In this document: positions 34,319 through 48,700 of the stretch, piece by piece
How the letters are laid out: each line of letters begins with the position of its first letter
Position numbering within the stretch: the stretch's first letter is position 1
Assembly: GCA_021613335.1 (NCBI GenBank)
Contig: JAJTWR010000034.1
Span: 28,501 to 92,500 of the forward strand
Direction: 5' to 3'
DNA length: 64,000 nucleotides
Source: Whitmania pigra
Taxonomy: Eukaryota; Annelida; Clitellata; Hirudinida; Haemopidae
The notes under the pieces: model-generated
Told to the model about the DNA's origin: nothing
The model's input: only the letters and a program-made list of their open reading frames with translations
Database searches by the model: none
Made by a program: the position numbers and the translations under genes

Positions 34319-37300
34319 TCAAATCATGCGAGCAGTTTCGTAGCCATCGTAAGGTCTCTGCCTCTGACAGCCATCGCAGAGGAAAAGGATGGCACTCAAC
34401 AGGGCTGCCAACAGACCCCCGGCTGCCACGTACACGGAGTAGTAGAATTGACCTCTTCCATTGCCGTCGATCTGCACGTTGTTCTCCATGTGCTGGAAAG
34501 CTGTGAACACTCCAACTGCTGCACCAATCAGGACGACTGAAAATGTTATATTAAGATCTTTATTGGACCAATTTAATTCTCATTATTTTTTAATTACTTG
34601 TGAGTTTAATTTACTTTACTTTAATTTACTTACTTAATAATATTTATGTAAATGATGTCAGTTAGAAAAATGTTTAATACTTGAGTAATAATTTATTATT
34701 TTTAGTTGGGCACGTTTGAGAAGTTTTTTTTTTTAATGAAAAGATGAATTAATTGAGAGTCGTTCCAAAACAAATGTCATCTTTAAATGTTTTTCGTGTA
34801 AACATTAATTTATGCTTTAAATCATTTTAAATGTATTTTGAAGAAATTTCCTAAAATAATTCCTTATATAAAACAAAACACAATTGTTGCACTTAATTTT
34901 TTAATAACAATTTTCAAATGTTTTAAAATATTTTAAGTGCTTCTTCCTCAAGTTGACCTCAACTAAACATTTTTGGAGGGCGTTCGTTGTTGTTGTATTT
35001 GTATTTTGTATTTGCTCGTTATTGTAATGTTTTGTCTCATGTTGATTCATGGAATTGCGTTGAATTGTTTTATCAATTTAAACTAAAAATGAGTGCATCT
35101 CAAGTACGAATAATTAAATATTAAAAGTTGCAAATTAATTTTTTTTAAATCTTAGCAAGAAATGCATGTGTAATTGTATTAATATGTATAATTTTATTAC
35201 TATGAATAATTTTATTACTATGAATAATTTTATTACTATGAATAATTGTATTACTATGAATAATTGCATTACTATGAAGATAATACTATGATATTAACAT
35301 CCCATTTATTCACTCGTTACCATAAAATAACACCATTAATTCATACTAGTAAATCATAAAACAGCTCAACCAACATGAAGCAAATATGAGTGCCCCAATG
35401 ACAGTGGCCAGTGAGAAAGCCTTTTGACAGCAGCAACGACAAGCAACGTGGAGGAATGCAAGGAGAACTGTCGATAGGAGAATCACAATGCCAAACGTGT
35501 ACAAAGCCTGAGCTGCCTTGTGCCAATCTGTGGCAATTTGTAAACTATTTCTTCAAATAATTAATAAAGTATTAAGAATTAATTACAATAATAAATTAGT
35601 ATATCAAAATTGTCAAGAAGGATTTACAATTTTATTTATTTGAGAGGTTGACACTGTCTATTTAAATCGATTTTTCAAGACAATTGTGAATATAGTAATA
35701 ACCGTCAATTGTTATCATCATTACAATCATCATCACCTTCAACATCCTCATCATCATCACCACCTTCAACATCCTCATCATCATCACCACCTTCAACATC
35801 CTCATCATCATCATCACCTTCAACATCCTCATCATCACAACCATCATCGTTTCATCTTTGAACTTCTCCGCATGAGATGCTGAAGTTCATTATAATGAAT
35901 GTTATTATTATTAACGATTATGATAATAATGAATGTTATTATTAATATTATTATTGGCGATTATGATGATAATGAATGTTATTATTGTTAACGGTTACGA
36001 TGATGATGAATGTTACTATTATTAACTTCATTATTCCCGATGAAAATGTGAAAACTGCAACCAACTGTTTCTCACGAAGTTCAAGAAACTTTCTGTTTTT
36101 CCAATTCAGATTTTAAAATAAGTCACGTTTCATTAACATTTGTGACTTTTGGTCAGTAATAAACACATATTATAATCGTCAATTCAATAACAATCCGAGA
36201 TCACATTCGTCAATTGAATATGCCATGAAAATGTATGCAATTATTTTAAGAATTCGTTTTAAATATTTTCATTTAAAACTTCAAATGTAAAATATTAAAT
36301 TAAACCTCGACCATTTGACCTTGAAATTTCTCTAGCCAATTAAAATTGATTGAGTTTTGTGCCCCTTAGCAATGAATTTGCATAGGACATCTTAATAAAT
36401 ATTTATTAGATTTAAATCAACCAATCCGAAAAGTATTTCCATTAGCAGCTCATCAATATTCAACGTTCGAATGTTAAAAAGCATAAAGCAACAATTTCCC
36501 GCCCAAATTGATTCAGTTGAGTGAAAAACTCGTCTGCTCAGATGTTTTGTCGTCGAAGTTGTTCTTCACCTTTGTGATTTATTTCATGTTTTCTTGGTTT
36601 CCTATGCTTCAAGAATTCAAGTCACCAAACTACAAATAAAATACACCAAAATACACCAAAGTTAAACTTTTAAAAATAATGCACACAAACGTGACTACTT
36701 CAAAATTGGATTTGAAAAACATTCTGTCGAAACAAGCCTCGGGATGTTGTAAGAAAGTATTGCTGTTGCTGTTTTGTTAAATAATTATGAACAGCGCGAA
36801 TAAGTGCAAATAATAATTTTAATACATTTTAATGTCAAATGAACAATAACTCTTCACTAATTTACCCATTATTACAACCTTAAGAAATTATTTAAAAAAA
36901 AATTTTCTTTTCAGATAACTGAAGAAGAAAACCTGAAAAGCAGGAAATAATTAAAAATAACAATAAATTCAAAGTCATTTCAACAAGGAATCCTTTCAAT
37001 GGAACTTAAAATTCCAACTCAATTTCCTGGTTTCGCTTGTAATTGGATTCTTTGAAAACGTTTTTTACGATAAAATGGAGTTTTTATTGGGAAATTGCAT
37101 TACAATTTTCAGAGATTAAATTTAAAGCAGTCTAGGACAAGTGAATCAAATTATTAATCGTTAATTTTGGTTTTAATATTTCAATGTTTTTTTAATTTTT
37201 AATTGTTTACTTAAGCTTCCAAATTATTAAAGAATATTTGAACATTTATTTAGAAAGAAGTTTTATTTGGCAATTTAATTTCTTTAATTTCCTTTAAAGA

Positions 37301-37423
37301 TGTAATGAAAAGATGCATGATGTTGCACCATGAATCTCTTAATGTCTGCCCTTGGCAACATTACTTTGTCGATTGACTTAAGATATTTTTCAATATTATT
37401 ATTATTATTATTATTTTATTATA

Positions 37424-37461
<38 letters not shown>

Positions 37462-40400
37462 TATATATTATTATTATTATTATTACTAATAATATTATAA
37501 TTATAATAGTTTAATTATAACTAATATTATATAATAATAATAATATTAATAACAATATAAAATACTTTTTTTATTTAATCATTTCTCGAGGTCATCTTAT
37601 ACGTGACATAACAGAAACCAAAATGCGTGTTTGCACAAAAATAACTACAAAAAATATGATTTTCAGAAATAAAGCAATATGATGCTGTTAGGTTAATAAA
37701 TAATTATCATAAATGTATATTGATGTCCGTTGCACTGCAAAACCGAATCAACGTGCCGGAGTGGCAAGGACCAGCCGATGCAGCCATGTTTCACAAAATA
37801 GTTTTACATCCTCCTCATTTCACATCAACATCCTCCCCTAGAGGACCTAGAAAAAAAATGTTGATGACTAACCAATAAAATAGCACAACAAGTAGTGAGT
37901 ACAATAGCGTTACAATATTAATATGATGCGATGAGCAAATATATTTGTTTATGTAGACGTTTGAATGTTCAAGTTGAGGTGGAGATGCTTTAATTTCTAT
38001 TATAGTAATGGGACTATATATATATATATATATATAGTTCCATATATTATATATATTATATATATATATATATATATTATATTAAATAAATAAATAAATA
38101 AATTTAAATTATTAAATATATAATATTATATTTAATGAATAAATAAAGAAGATGCTGCAAAGTGGCTGAGTAGGATCTTAACGAAAGTTATTGGTATTAC
38201 GTATAATTTGTAATAATGAAAGTCACATACGCTTAAAATAGTCAAAGACTATTGCGGAACTATTAATAATAGAATTACGGAGAATAACCAAAATACTTCA
38301 CTCATAACATTGATACCTAATTATGATTTTAAAAAGAAAACAATAAAATTAATTTATCAATATTTTAGCTCTCACAGAATAACAACCGAAATGGGAATAT
38401 TAATTATTCATTAACATTTTAATAAATTAAAGCAAAATAATTATCATCGCACAAAATAAATCATTATCATCAGTAGAAAATAAAACTGCATATTTTTATA
38501 ATTGCAAAATTATTGAAAGCAATTCCAGAAATTGCATCTGCTGACGTGCGCAAATAAAAAGCATCTTCCTATGACTCATCTGAGGCCACTAAGTGCCGCG
38601 GAGTAAAACAACAACAACAACAACAATGTCAACAATGCAATAACAACAACAATATCATCAAGAGGGCACTATTAACATTAATAACAACAACGCAATAGTT
38701 ATCAATTGTGTAATCACCCATTCGTTATTGTAAATTACTCTAATCAAGTAACCATTTAATTTTAATTTTAGTAAAGAATTTTTAAATCAAAATAAATGTA
38801 AATAAATTTAAGTAACATCATCGCTAATTTCAAACAGTTGTCAGCAAAATAATATAAAATAAAATTATGAAATAAAACGATTTATAATATTTAAACTATG
38901 TTATTGCTCAACAACAACCAATTGTTTTATTTCTAAAACAATGATTTATTTATCGGGAGGTCACAAATGTAATTGACTGAAATGCCCTAATTATCGTTAA
39001 TGCAGTTACAGAAGACTATGAATTTGTTGCATTTACACCTACTTCATTGGCTATAATCATTTTCTCGAAATTTCTTTTAAAATACGTTGAAAATATAAAA
39101 ATCACCAAATAACCAACAAAATCACAAGAAATGAATAAAAACTTTGCAAGTGAAATTGCAGGTGAACAAAGTTCAAATAATCTTGCATTAGTGTTAACTA
39201 AGTTGATTTTTACAACTAATCTAGGAATAAGCTCTGTCTTCACAATAATTTTTATATAAATAATATTTACATTAATTTATTGCATTGCGATTAAATTATT
39301 TTCAATACTTACTAAATAATATTTACATCAATTTATTGCATTGTTAATAAATTATTTTCTTATTTTTTGACGTTTGTTTTAACAAGAGAAAACACGAAAA
39401 CGACAAAAAAGAATTGTTTGGCCACATTTTCACTATTTCAATGTTTTTGACAATGTCACGTAATGCTGCATAATGCAGGTTGTCCTGATGACGATGATGA
39501 TGATGACGAGGATGCATTGTGGCATTTCGTTCGAGAAAAAAGTCGTTTAAATCTTAAACTCGTTCGAAACGTTGACTCTCAGCAGTTTATGGGTACATTG
39601 GGAACAGAACTGGAATATTATGAATTTTTTATATTTTACTATTTTATAATATATACTTTCTATATTATAAATATGTATTTATATATTATACAATTTTTCA
39701 ATAAGTATTTTATATATTATAATATTGTAAATATGTATTTTGTATATTACACAAATTTGTAATATACTATACTATAATATATGGTATATTTTGACACATA
39801 TTATTAAACAGAAGGAATATTAGAACAAAAACAAAGGTCCCCAAAATTAAACAAATTACAGAAAGTACAATTAATATTTACAACGACATGAAAAACAGTG
39901 CATTGACATGTTGCGTGTCACTTGAATGTGACAGGGTGTGACATCTCAGTGGGACATTCAGTTTAAAAATCTCCATCACCTGTATCAGACACTCACATCT
40001 GCTTTCTCACCTGTATTGCTCTTAGTAATTCTCGGTATTAGTTATTAGCAGGTTGCCTATTTTGATAATATGTCGATCCTTATGTGGTAACTGCATTTGT
40101 CCTTTTTAAGCCTCATTAATTAACGTGCATTTCACTGGAAAAACCTGCTTACTGCCGATAGTATTTAAAATTATGAATTATTCGTAAATATAAGAGTTAA
40201 AAATTTTTAATAATGAAAGTTATCTTTTAATATATAATGTACAATGAACAATTTAATTAATTAATCGTCATAGTCATTACCACCGTCATCATCACCGTCA
40301 AAGTCATCGTCAACATAAGCAATCTAACATCAAGCCCTCCAATGTAATCAGCAGCCAAAGCAACATCCCCTTGATGGCATCAGTATTAAATTTTTCATTA

Positions 40401-40887
40401 ATCATTGTTGTTTCTGTTGATCATTATCTTATGATGATGACGATGACGATGACTATGATGATGATGATCCAAGTGTGGATTTCAAAACATAACTTACCAC
40501 TAACTTCCTCAAAGACATCAAGATTAATTCTACTAAATTAATATCAATATTATATTCTCCTTATATCCTCATCATTCAATTGGCTATTATATTTTAATAA
40601 TAAACCCCAAAAATACCGGGAAGATCTTTCTCCATGTCGAAGTCATTCTGCCAGAAATAGTTCCAAATTCCATCGGGGTAAGCCCTGGCCAGGAGACCCT
40701 CGTATTCATATTGGTTCCTCATGAAGACATTCGACTTGTCCACGAACTTGCCGACAATGGCAGTGGCTTCCCTAAGGAATCCACTGGGGAAGAACACCCA
40801 GTGGGGGAGGGCAAATGCAGCCCCGCAAGCCAGAAAAGCCAAAAGGTCAAAGAGGAATCCAACGCAGCTGACTAACAACTGGCACAT
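34319..40887 (-). CDS. Claudin/PMP22-superfamily-like four-TM protein
   Basis: Minus-strand gene with coding exons 40617-40887, about 35375-35527 and 34319-34536, plus 5' UTR in the first of these (up to 40967) and an upstream non-coding exon ending at 41547 (donor ATGAG|GTGAGT). The product is about 213 residues. TM1 is [20 protein letters not shown] with Trp30 (PHW) as in claudins. A long first loop with GIW follows, then [10 protein letters not shown] before TM2 (claudin AARAL position), TM3, a short loop and TM4 ([18 protein letters not shown]), ending [10 protein letters not shown]. The paired Cys of the claudin first loop are absent. Phases agree for exons 1-2 (g+at gives Asp). For exon 2 to 3 a phase-1 donor is required, and the best candidate (TCAT|GTTGGT) is weak, so that boundary is uncertain. 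An in-frame TAA precedes the ATG. Confidence 0.7.
35160..35295. repeat. 18-bp minisatellite, about 6 copies
   Basis: Tandem TAATTTTATTACTATGAA with TTGTATT/TTGCATT variants, just downstream (minus sense) of exon 2 of the claudin-like gene. Confidence 0.85.
35720..35850. repeat. 27-bp minisatellite, about 4 copies
   Basis: Units CCTTCAACATCCTCATCATC plus ATCACCA, nearly perfect. Intron of the claudin-like gene. Confidence 0.85.
35851..40593. other. Long intron of the claudin-like gene
   Basis: AT-rich. It contains a (TTA)n block (about 37397-37560), (TA)n and (AAAT)n runs (38017-38110), a CAACAA run (about 38609-38650), a roughly 63-bp direct duplication (ATATTTACATTAATTTATTG at about 39266 and 39328 with its flank), and GAT strings near 40430-40470. 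No exon seen. Confidence 0.6.
38017..38110. repeat. (TA)n with imperfect palindrome and (AAAT)n
   Basis: GGGACTATATATATATATAT is followed by TATAGTTCC, so the block can fold on itself; a TA-rich tract and AAATAAAT units follow. Confidence 0.8.
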
Positions 40888-41546
40888 CTTTAGACGGGGT
40901 TAAATTGGGGTCAGAATAGACTTGAGATGAACTTGTCGATTTTCGTTGATGGAGGCTTTCTTAAGATCTGAAAATAAAATCTTTTTAAATTAATTTTTTT
41001 TTTAAATATTTTTTAGCAAAAATAAGTTGACTTAAATTTTAACATTAACTTGTATTATGACTCTTTGATATTTTCCTTAACATTAATGTTTTCTAACGTT
41101 AATTAATAATATATTTTTTTATGATAATTGGTTAGGTTACTAATAATTGACTTCCTTATTATGAATGCCTGTCGAAGTAATGGATCAAGAAAGAAATGCA
41201 TGCTAGTTTTAGTTGCACAATATTACTTTTGGATCATAATAATGAGTAGTAACAACGATAAATATTAATGTCCTAGTGATGATGATGATTATTTGACGAG
41301 TTAAGGTTTGATATTGCGACAGGTTTATTAATCATCTAGTAGTCACCTTACTACTGATGACAAACTAATCAGTTAAATTCCAGTTCACCATTCAGAATAA
41401 AATGGCTTATTAGCCACTAATTTTCAATTAATCAAGCCTATCAAACATGTATAAATGTTAACTTGAAAATTAAAATTTAACAAAAAGTTGTTGAAGCTTC
41501 CAACAACTGGCATAAAAACGCCTCCAATTGATCACTGCGAACTCAC

Positions 41547-42734
41547 CTCATGAACTCATCAGAGCGACAAGAACTTCAGCAACGATGGCAGTCGAAGTGG
41601 AGGTAGAAGCGATTGAAGTCGGTGTGGTTGATGGTCGCTCGTTGAAGTAACGACTGGAGTGAGCATCGAGTCTCCATCGATTATGATGATAAGCACAGCT
41701 CGCCTCTATAGCTGCCTACATCCTATTTGCAGCCATCGCCATCGTCGTCGTCGTCGTCGTCATTTCGAGTTTTTCCATCGGACGCTTTAAGTATACGGAT
41801 TGGCGTCACAGTTACCGTTGCGTTTTAAGCCCATGCTTTGATGTAACAAGGTGATGATGACGACGACGATGATGTCAGCGAGCAATGGCATTTATCATGA
41901 TAAATGGTGAGGCAATTAGATAGATCATTTACTTGTCGTTTGAAAGGGCTGCTTAACAATAACAACGACCACACTACAACAACTACTTACTATTACTTGG
42001 TGACGAATGTTACCTTCACCAAAAAATTTGTCGTTAAGAGGGGTACCACTATATATCTTGATTGAATTAAGCAACCGAAGTAATTTGTTGTAGTTTGTAT
42101 CAAATGAGTAACGTCAGCGAATTTATTTGATTATTTAATATGCTCCAAACCGCTCTTTTGCTCGTTTAAGGTCACAATCCTCGTCATAATTCGTAAAAAT
42201 GGTACCACTACTTATTATAATTTTTTCATAATGTTAAGCGATTTCATTTCAATAGCATTTTTCGAATTTATTGGAAACTTTCCCGATATCAATTCAAATT
42301 TCGAATGTTTATTAAATTTCAGTGTCTGCTAACTTCACCTAGCTTATAGAATATGAAAAGACTAGTCGTTATACCATTAGGCTACGTGTGGAATTGAGAT
42401 GGCCGTTTACTATAAAATGTAATATAGTCACAGTGAGATTTTTTAACATTTAGAAAATGTATTATTACATCTGTTATTGTTTATGCAAAATAAAACAAAC
42501 AATTCGTGTTGCGAAATTACCTAAATTAAATTCTTCACTTTTAAAAATGAAGAACAATGTTGTGGCTGATTCTAATTGGTCAGTAGCTTACTACTTCTCG
42601 TGTTATGTTTTAAATGTCGTGAATGCCGGTAATGATCAATCGACTATTCTGGAAGAAAGGCTGATTTAAACTGAGCAATACGTTGCACAAAATCGAATCA
42701 TATTAGGAATATTTTATATTTATTTTTGACTGGA
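41547..42734. promoter_or_regulatory. Divergent upstream region of the claudin-like and CRELD2-like genes
   Basis: The claudin-like transcript (minus) begins somewhere above 41547, and the CRELD2-like ORF (plus) starts at 42735. The stretch at 41560-41870 is the least AT-rich part, with CpG-containing GTCGTCGTCGTC and GACGACGACGATGATG strings. A bidirectional promoter is plausible, but no TATA or clear Inr was identified. A 70-codon frame at 42457-42669 is probably non-coding. Confidence 0.35.
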
Positions 42735-45700
42735 ATGAATCCAAATAGCATACCAAGTTTAGGTTTTAAGCTCCTCAGCCCTATAGTAGTTGTGTTGCTA
42801 TTGCAATTCTTTACACCATCTCTAGCATACAGGACTTACAAATGTGATACCTGCAAAAATTTCGTCAAAAATTTTAATCGGGTTAGTTTGATAAAATGCC
42901 TATGTTTCCATTGAGACACCTGAATGTTGAGAATTTTTCAGGGATTAGAGCGAACTGCTAGGTCAAATTTTGGAGGGGGTAACACGAATTGGGAAGAACA
43001 AAAATTGGGAAGCTATGCGGGAAGGTCATTCTAATATTAATATATAAAATCAAGTTGTTTTTAATGGCCATCATTCATTCAGCAGTGCATCATGTGATGT
43101 AAGTTTAATATTATTAAAACAAATATTTCAGTGAAACCAGATTTTTAGAGATATTAGAGAGTTCTTGTGAAGAAGATGATAAGGATGAGGTAAATCTTTT
43201 GTCAATATAAACTTGTGTTACTAATATTATTTGGCATTATAGTTCACAGTGTTACTGATATTTTTTAAAGTGTCACTCTATGATTGAGATTTACGAGGAA
43301 CATCTTGAAATCTGGTGGTTCGAACATCACAAAAAAGGCAACCTCAAAAATCTTTTCACTTATTTTTGTGATGAAATTCTGAAAGGTTTGCAATTTGTCT
43401 TTATTTAATTTTTATTTTGCTGTTATTTATTCTTTATTTTGATCAGAATTATTTATTGCTTATAATTAGATTTTGGAGCGATTGGTTAATTATTTATGCT
43501 TATTATTGTTGTTGACAATTATTTGTTCTTCTGATGAAGTTTCTTATCACTTTTCTCTTGGTTTCAGTGTGCTGTCCAGATGGAACTTATGGTCCAAAAT
43601 GTCAGAACTGTCCGGGTGGAAGGGCTTCTCCATGCAGTGGGCATGGAAATTGTGAAGTGAGCCAATAAATGAATGTTGTGCTAACATGTGTTAACTTAAT
43701 ATTAATAAATGTGAGTCAGTAAAAAGCTATTTTATAAAATTGTAGATCTATACTTGAGAACCCAGTTTTTTCATTGAGCAAGTGTTGAGCAGCAAATGAT
43801 GTTTTTTTTATGTTGAAAGCAACCAGATTGCTTTTGTAAGGACATCAACAAATTAAGTGTTTTTTTTATAGATTACCACCACTTCAAGATTTAGTAATCC
43901 ATCATGTGAATTTACAATTTGCAATATCACACAAATAATAATCACGATATTTTAAACAAATGTACGATAAAATTGCCCCATTCTTCATAAGCCTCGTTGA
44001 CCTTCAGGGTTCTGGCCAAAGAACGGGTGGAGGTACGTGTTCTTGCCATGATGGTTTTGAAGGAGAGCTCTGCGATGAATGCTCTGATGGATACTTTTCT
44101 GAAACTGATGAGAATGGAAAACCTACCTGTACAGGTAATTTAGGGGAGATCAATAACTTTTTTCCAGAAATAAAGGTTTATAATTGTGAGACTCCTAAAG
44201 TATCCTTTTTCCACTTTTTACTTTTCTAAAACTCCTCCGTGTTACCTTTGATTTGCCCCTCGGCTTCAAATAACACTCTTCATCCACGATAAAATCCTGC
44301 AACCGTCGGCAATCCGATATATAAGTGTTCCTTTCCGTAGATATGCCTTCTGCCTGGCACCTAGTAGTCATCTCTTGCCTGGACTACCGGAGCTCTCTCC
44401 TCTATGGCAATTTTGCCTCCCTTATCCTTATTACATCCAACCGCCAACACACATTTTTGAACTGGTGTAGTTAAAATATTTTTTCATAAATACAATTGTT
44501 GAATTTTATTTTTATCAATTTTACAATTGTGCGCCAGACTTTGACCGCTACTTGTTTTATTTATTGCTTTCCTGTTTGTTTCCGTATGATTTGTCAATCT
44601 TGTTTTGTTCCGCTACTACATTGAAACGCAAAGCAGAATCAACCTGTTGGAGCTTCTCCAAATAAAAAAAGATATTTTCAAAAAAAGAATGGAGGAGTAA
44701 TGCTCAAGTCAATACTCCCATGCCATGTGTTTCAGTAGCCAAAATGTCCAGTTATGTGAGATCATCGACTTTTTTTGACAGTCATCAGGAAATAATTTGT
44801 AGGATTTGCAAATGGGCACGAGTCAATGTAGATTGGCACACAGGAAAGAAGTGGACTACCTCAAACGTCATGTCATGCATAAATGCCAGTTGAGAAATTA
44901 ATAAATTTTGTCATATAAACTTTTCTCAGGAAAATAGAAGTGATAGAATTGAATTATCCCAGAAAAAGATGGAGAAGTAAAGCTATTAATTGATAATGCC
45001 TTACTGGGTATGAAATCGAACCCATCCACGCTCTCAGTTCAGAAAATACAAAATCATGATGCTTAATATGCTAAACTTCCTGAGAGTTGGAGAAGTAAAA
45101 ATTATGCCTTTTAATTTATCAAATGCATAAATTCAGTTAACAAATCACTATTAAATGATTCAGCATTTCACGCACTAGATGAATCTACTTATCGATGATG
45201 AATCTACAGATACATCAGTCTCCAAGATGTTAATAATTTGAATTAAATTGATAAATTTAAAAATCGATAAATTTAAAAGAAGTTATTATAAAATGTTTCT
45301 GTTGGCATAATTAAATTAACAGCCTGTGACAATCCTGCAATAGTTGGAGCAATAAAGCAGTTTTATAAAGATAATGATTTAGATTTCAACAGGATGGTTA
45401 TGTTCATGTCAGATTGTGCAACAGTGATGCTTTGAAAAAATAATGGTATGCTGCAGTTCTTCACCAGTTTGTCCATCATTTGATGATTGATTGATGATGG
45501 ATGAAGTTCCACTTACGAAGGAATTAGAACCACTTATCGGACAATTTATACAATTTATTAGCATATCTTACGATTGTCGCATAACTGGATGTTTTGGCTA
45601 CCTTACTTGTTGAACCAGATAGAAATATTGAAATTTCACTTTTGTTAAACAGTCATTGGAAAAATATGTAACAGTTGCACAGTAGTGGGAACATCGGCTC

Positions 45701-48700
45701 TTAGGCTCTGATGCAGCTTATCCGGTTACCCCTGCATCACTGTATCATTTACATGGCTTGCCAGTTGGCTCAGAGGGTTGCCTGTGAATGGCAGTGAAAG
45801 CAACAATCGTTACGTGTTATGTTCGCAACCCAGCTTGCATCGCAGGGAGCGTCCTTGGATAGAGGCGATATATAAATGGTGGATCAATTAAGAAGTGCCT
45901 TCTCATCCTATTCAGATACACAAGGCACTCATATCGGCTAAATACAAATTTAAAAAAATATTTTCACTCACTTATCTAACCTCAACACATCCAATCTGTC
46001 TCAACCATCTCATTCACTAGCGACAAATCTCTGATCACTTGTAATACTTATCCTCTATAATTCACATTCACTAACAATTCCGCAATTTATCCATCATTTC
46101 TTTTTGGCTTTTCCCATGCCTTGCCCGCTGTCTGGAACACCCTTCCTCCCATCATTCGGTTCCAGACGACATTCGGGCTCTTCAAGCATCATCTATCTAT
46201 TCAGGATATCCACAAAGGAACCCAGGCGTTATGCATTTGAACAATTATTATTAAGTCTAGCAACAATAAAATGGATTATGTGATTGTATTTATTATTCTT
46301 GTAATTGATAATGTAAGGAAATTGATCTTTTCACAGCATGCCACAAATCCTGTAAAACATCTTGCAACTCAGCTCTTGCCACAGGTTGTGAGGACTGTAA
46401 GTCAGGGTGGAGATTCAGTAGTGATCAAGGATGTGCAGGTGATAATAACAAATTAGTATCATAATTATTATTATTGGTTTTGTTTAATTATTTCTTGAAA
46501 TTTTGAAATGTTTATGAAATTCTTAATACAACTCCTTCTGGGTATGTTTATTATTGCTTAATAACATAATACCGGAGATGAAGTCCTCCTATGAGGTGAA
46601 ATCATCAAAGAAGATTAAGATTCATCCTTATGGAATTTACTAATACTTCATTTAGGTTAATAATTAATTATACTAAGCACAAGGAACATAGCCTTGACAA
46701 TGTGTACTTTTGAAACTCATAGTGGTTTGCTGCTCTGCTTATTTTAGTCAGCTAAAACATTAAGTTAAATACAGAGCCAGTTTCATATATTGATTGTCAA
46801 AATCATCTAGCCTTTTCAACTGATCAACTTTACCAGTTAAAACATTTCCATGATACAATAATAATGTGGAATGTTAGGGGAACATAAAAAAGATTTGGAG
46901 TTTCTGTTGAATGGACACCTGGCCCATGACAACAGCTAAACATTTTAGATTTTCTGAATGTTTTGTGTCTGCACTTAATTTGTTTTAATATTTTAATGAT
47001 TAAATGCAGAAAACTGTTTCAATTGTTATCATGTATGTAAATCATGAAAAGTGTTGGTCTGATGCACTTTTTCTGATTTGTTCTCACATGTCATGCTAAT
47101 ACTGAATCCACCTCGAGTCTTGAGTACACATCGCTATTACGTTTAGTGGTCCTATAACGCAACCCTTAAATTGAATCAGAATCATTTGTTTACACCACTT
47201 CCCAAGTCAAGAAAGGTTTCAGGCATAATTTCAACCTTGAATGCCAGAGTCTCTGAGATAACATGTGTAGTTTTTTAGTCCGTAACTAATTATTGTGTGA
47301 CCAATATAAAATCCACTCAAAGCTCAGCTCCTTATGAGCTTGCATTCATGATTAGCTTGCATTTCTTGTTTTGGAAGCTCTAGACTTTTGTGTCTATTGA
47401 TGTTAAATGCTCTCAATGGTTACCAGTTAAAAATCAGGGAGTGCAACAAACCAATGTCTTTGTCAGAATTCAATTCAATGAGCTTTCTTAAATGTTTTGA
47501 AGAAATTTGAATTTATGGAATTAATTATTCTAGGTCAATAATCATTAAATGCGATGTTTTTGTAAATGCTACTTCATAAGATTGCAACTTGTTGAAAATG
47601 AATCTGAGCTCACTATGAGTAATACTCAACAGGAGCATGGTTGTTTCAAAATGTTTTCAAAGAACCTTGGAAATTCCATTGAATCGTGGCTTTTATCTTA
47701 TTCTCGGACTCAAGCCTAACAAACAGTCTACAGAATATTGACGCCAGCTTTAAATTTAAAAGCCACTCATCCGAATAATTTGAGAAGACTTTATTGCTGT
47801 TATGTTTAAGATTCACTTGGTCTTGTGACATTTGTAATGATCAACTGTCACACTCAATATTGTCGTTATGTTATTTGATGTCGTTCTTCTTTTGCAGACG
47901 TTGACGAATGCAAAGAAGGCTTAACCTGTCCTCACAATGAGTTCTGCTTCAACCTAGAAGGAACCTACAAATGCAAAGGTTCGCAGGAACTCTAATTACT
48001 ATGAACGTTTCCGGCACACAATGTCAGAGTAGTCTGTAGATAATTTTGATTGTTTTTTATTCTTACATTTTATTATTAGAACTCAGAAATTATTAGAAAA
48101 GAGCTGTGATTTTTGTTTTTAGAATGTCACAAAGCATGCCAAGGATGCACAGGCCCAGACAATACTCAATGTCTCAGTTGTTCAGCAAAACACTTCTTAA
48201 AGGGATCTGAATGTCTTGGTGAGTTTACCTGTCCTGAAATTCTTGCTGTTTTTTATGATTAGACATTCTTCATAATAATCTGGAACACACCTGAAATCAA
48301 GTGTGCTCATTCATAGCCACTCGAATGAACGCATATCTGTCTTTTATAGAACTCTCACGATTCATAGCCTATCGCTTAACATTCGCACGTCAATCGTCGC
48401 CTGTGACACATCGGTAACGCGAGCATAAACAATGAGATTGATTGTTTTGTAAACTGCTCAGCCTGCCATCCTTCTTGCAACTCTTCCTGCTCTGGTGGAT
48501 CAGCTCTGGATTGCGATGCCTGTGCTGAAGGATGGATTTTAAATGCTGAAACCAAGATGTGCATTGGTGAGTCATTGCTTTTAAGAATAAATGGATATGC
48601 ATTCATTATGTAACGTCTAAGATGGCTTAATTTTGTAAGATTTGTTTTGTTCACAGACAAGGATGAATGCAAAGATGGAAGTCATGGATGCAGCACAGAT

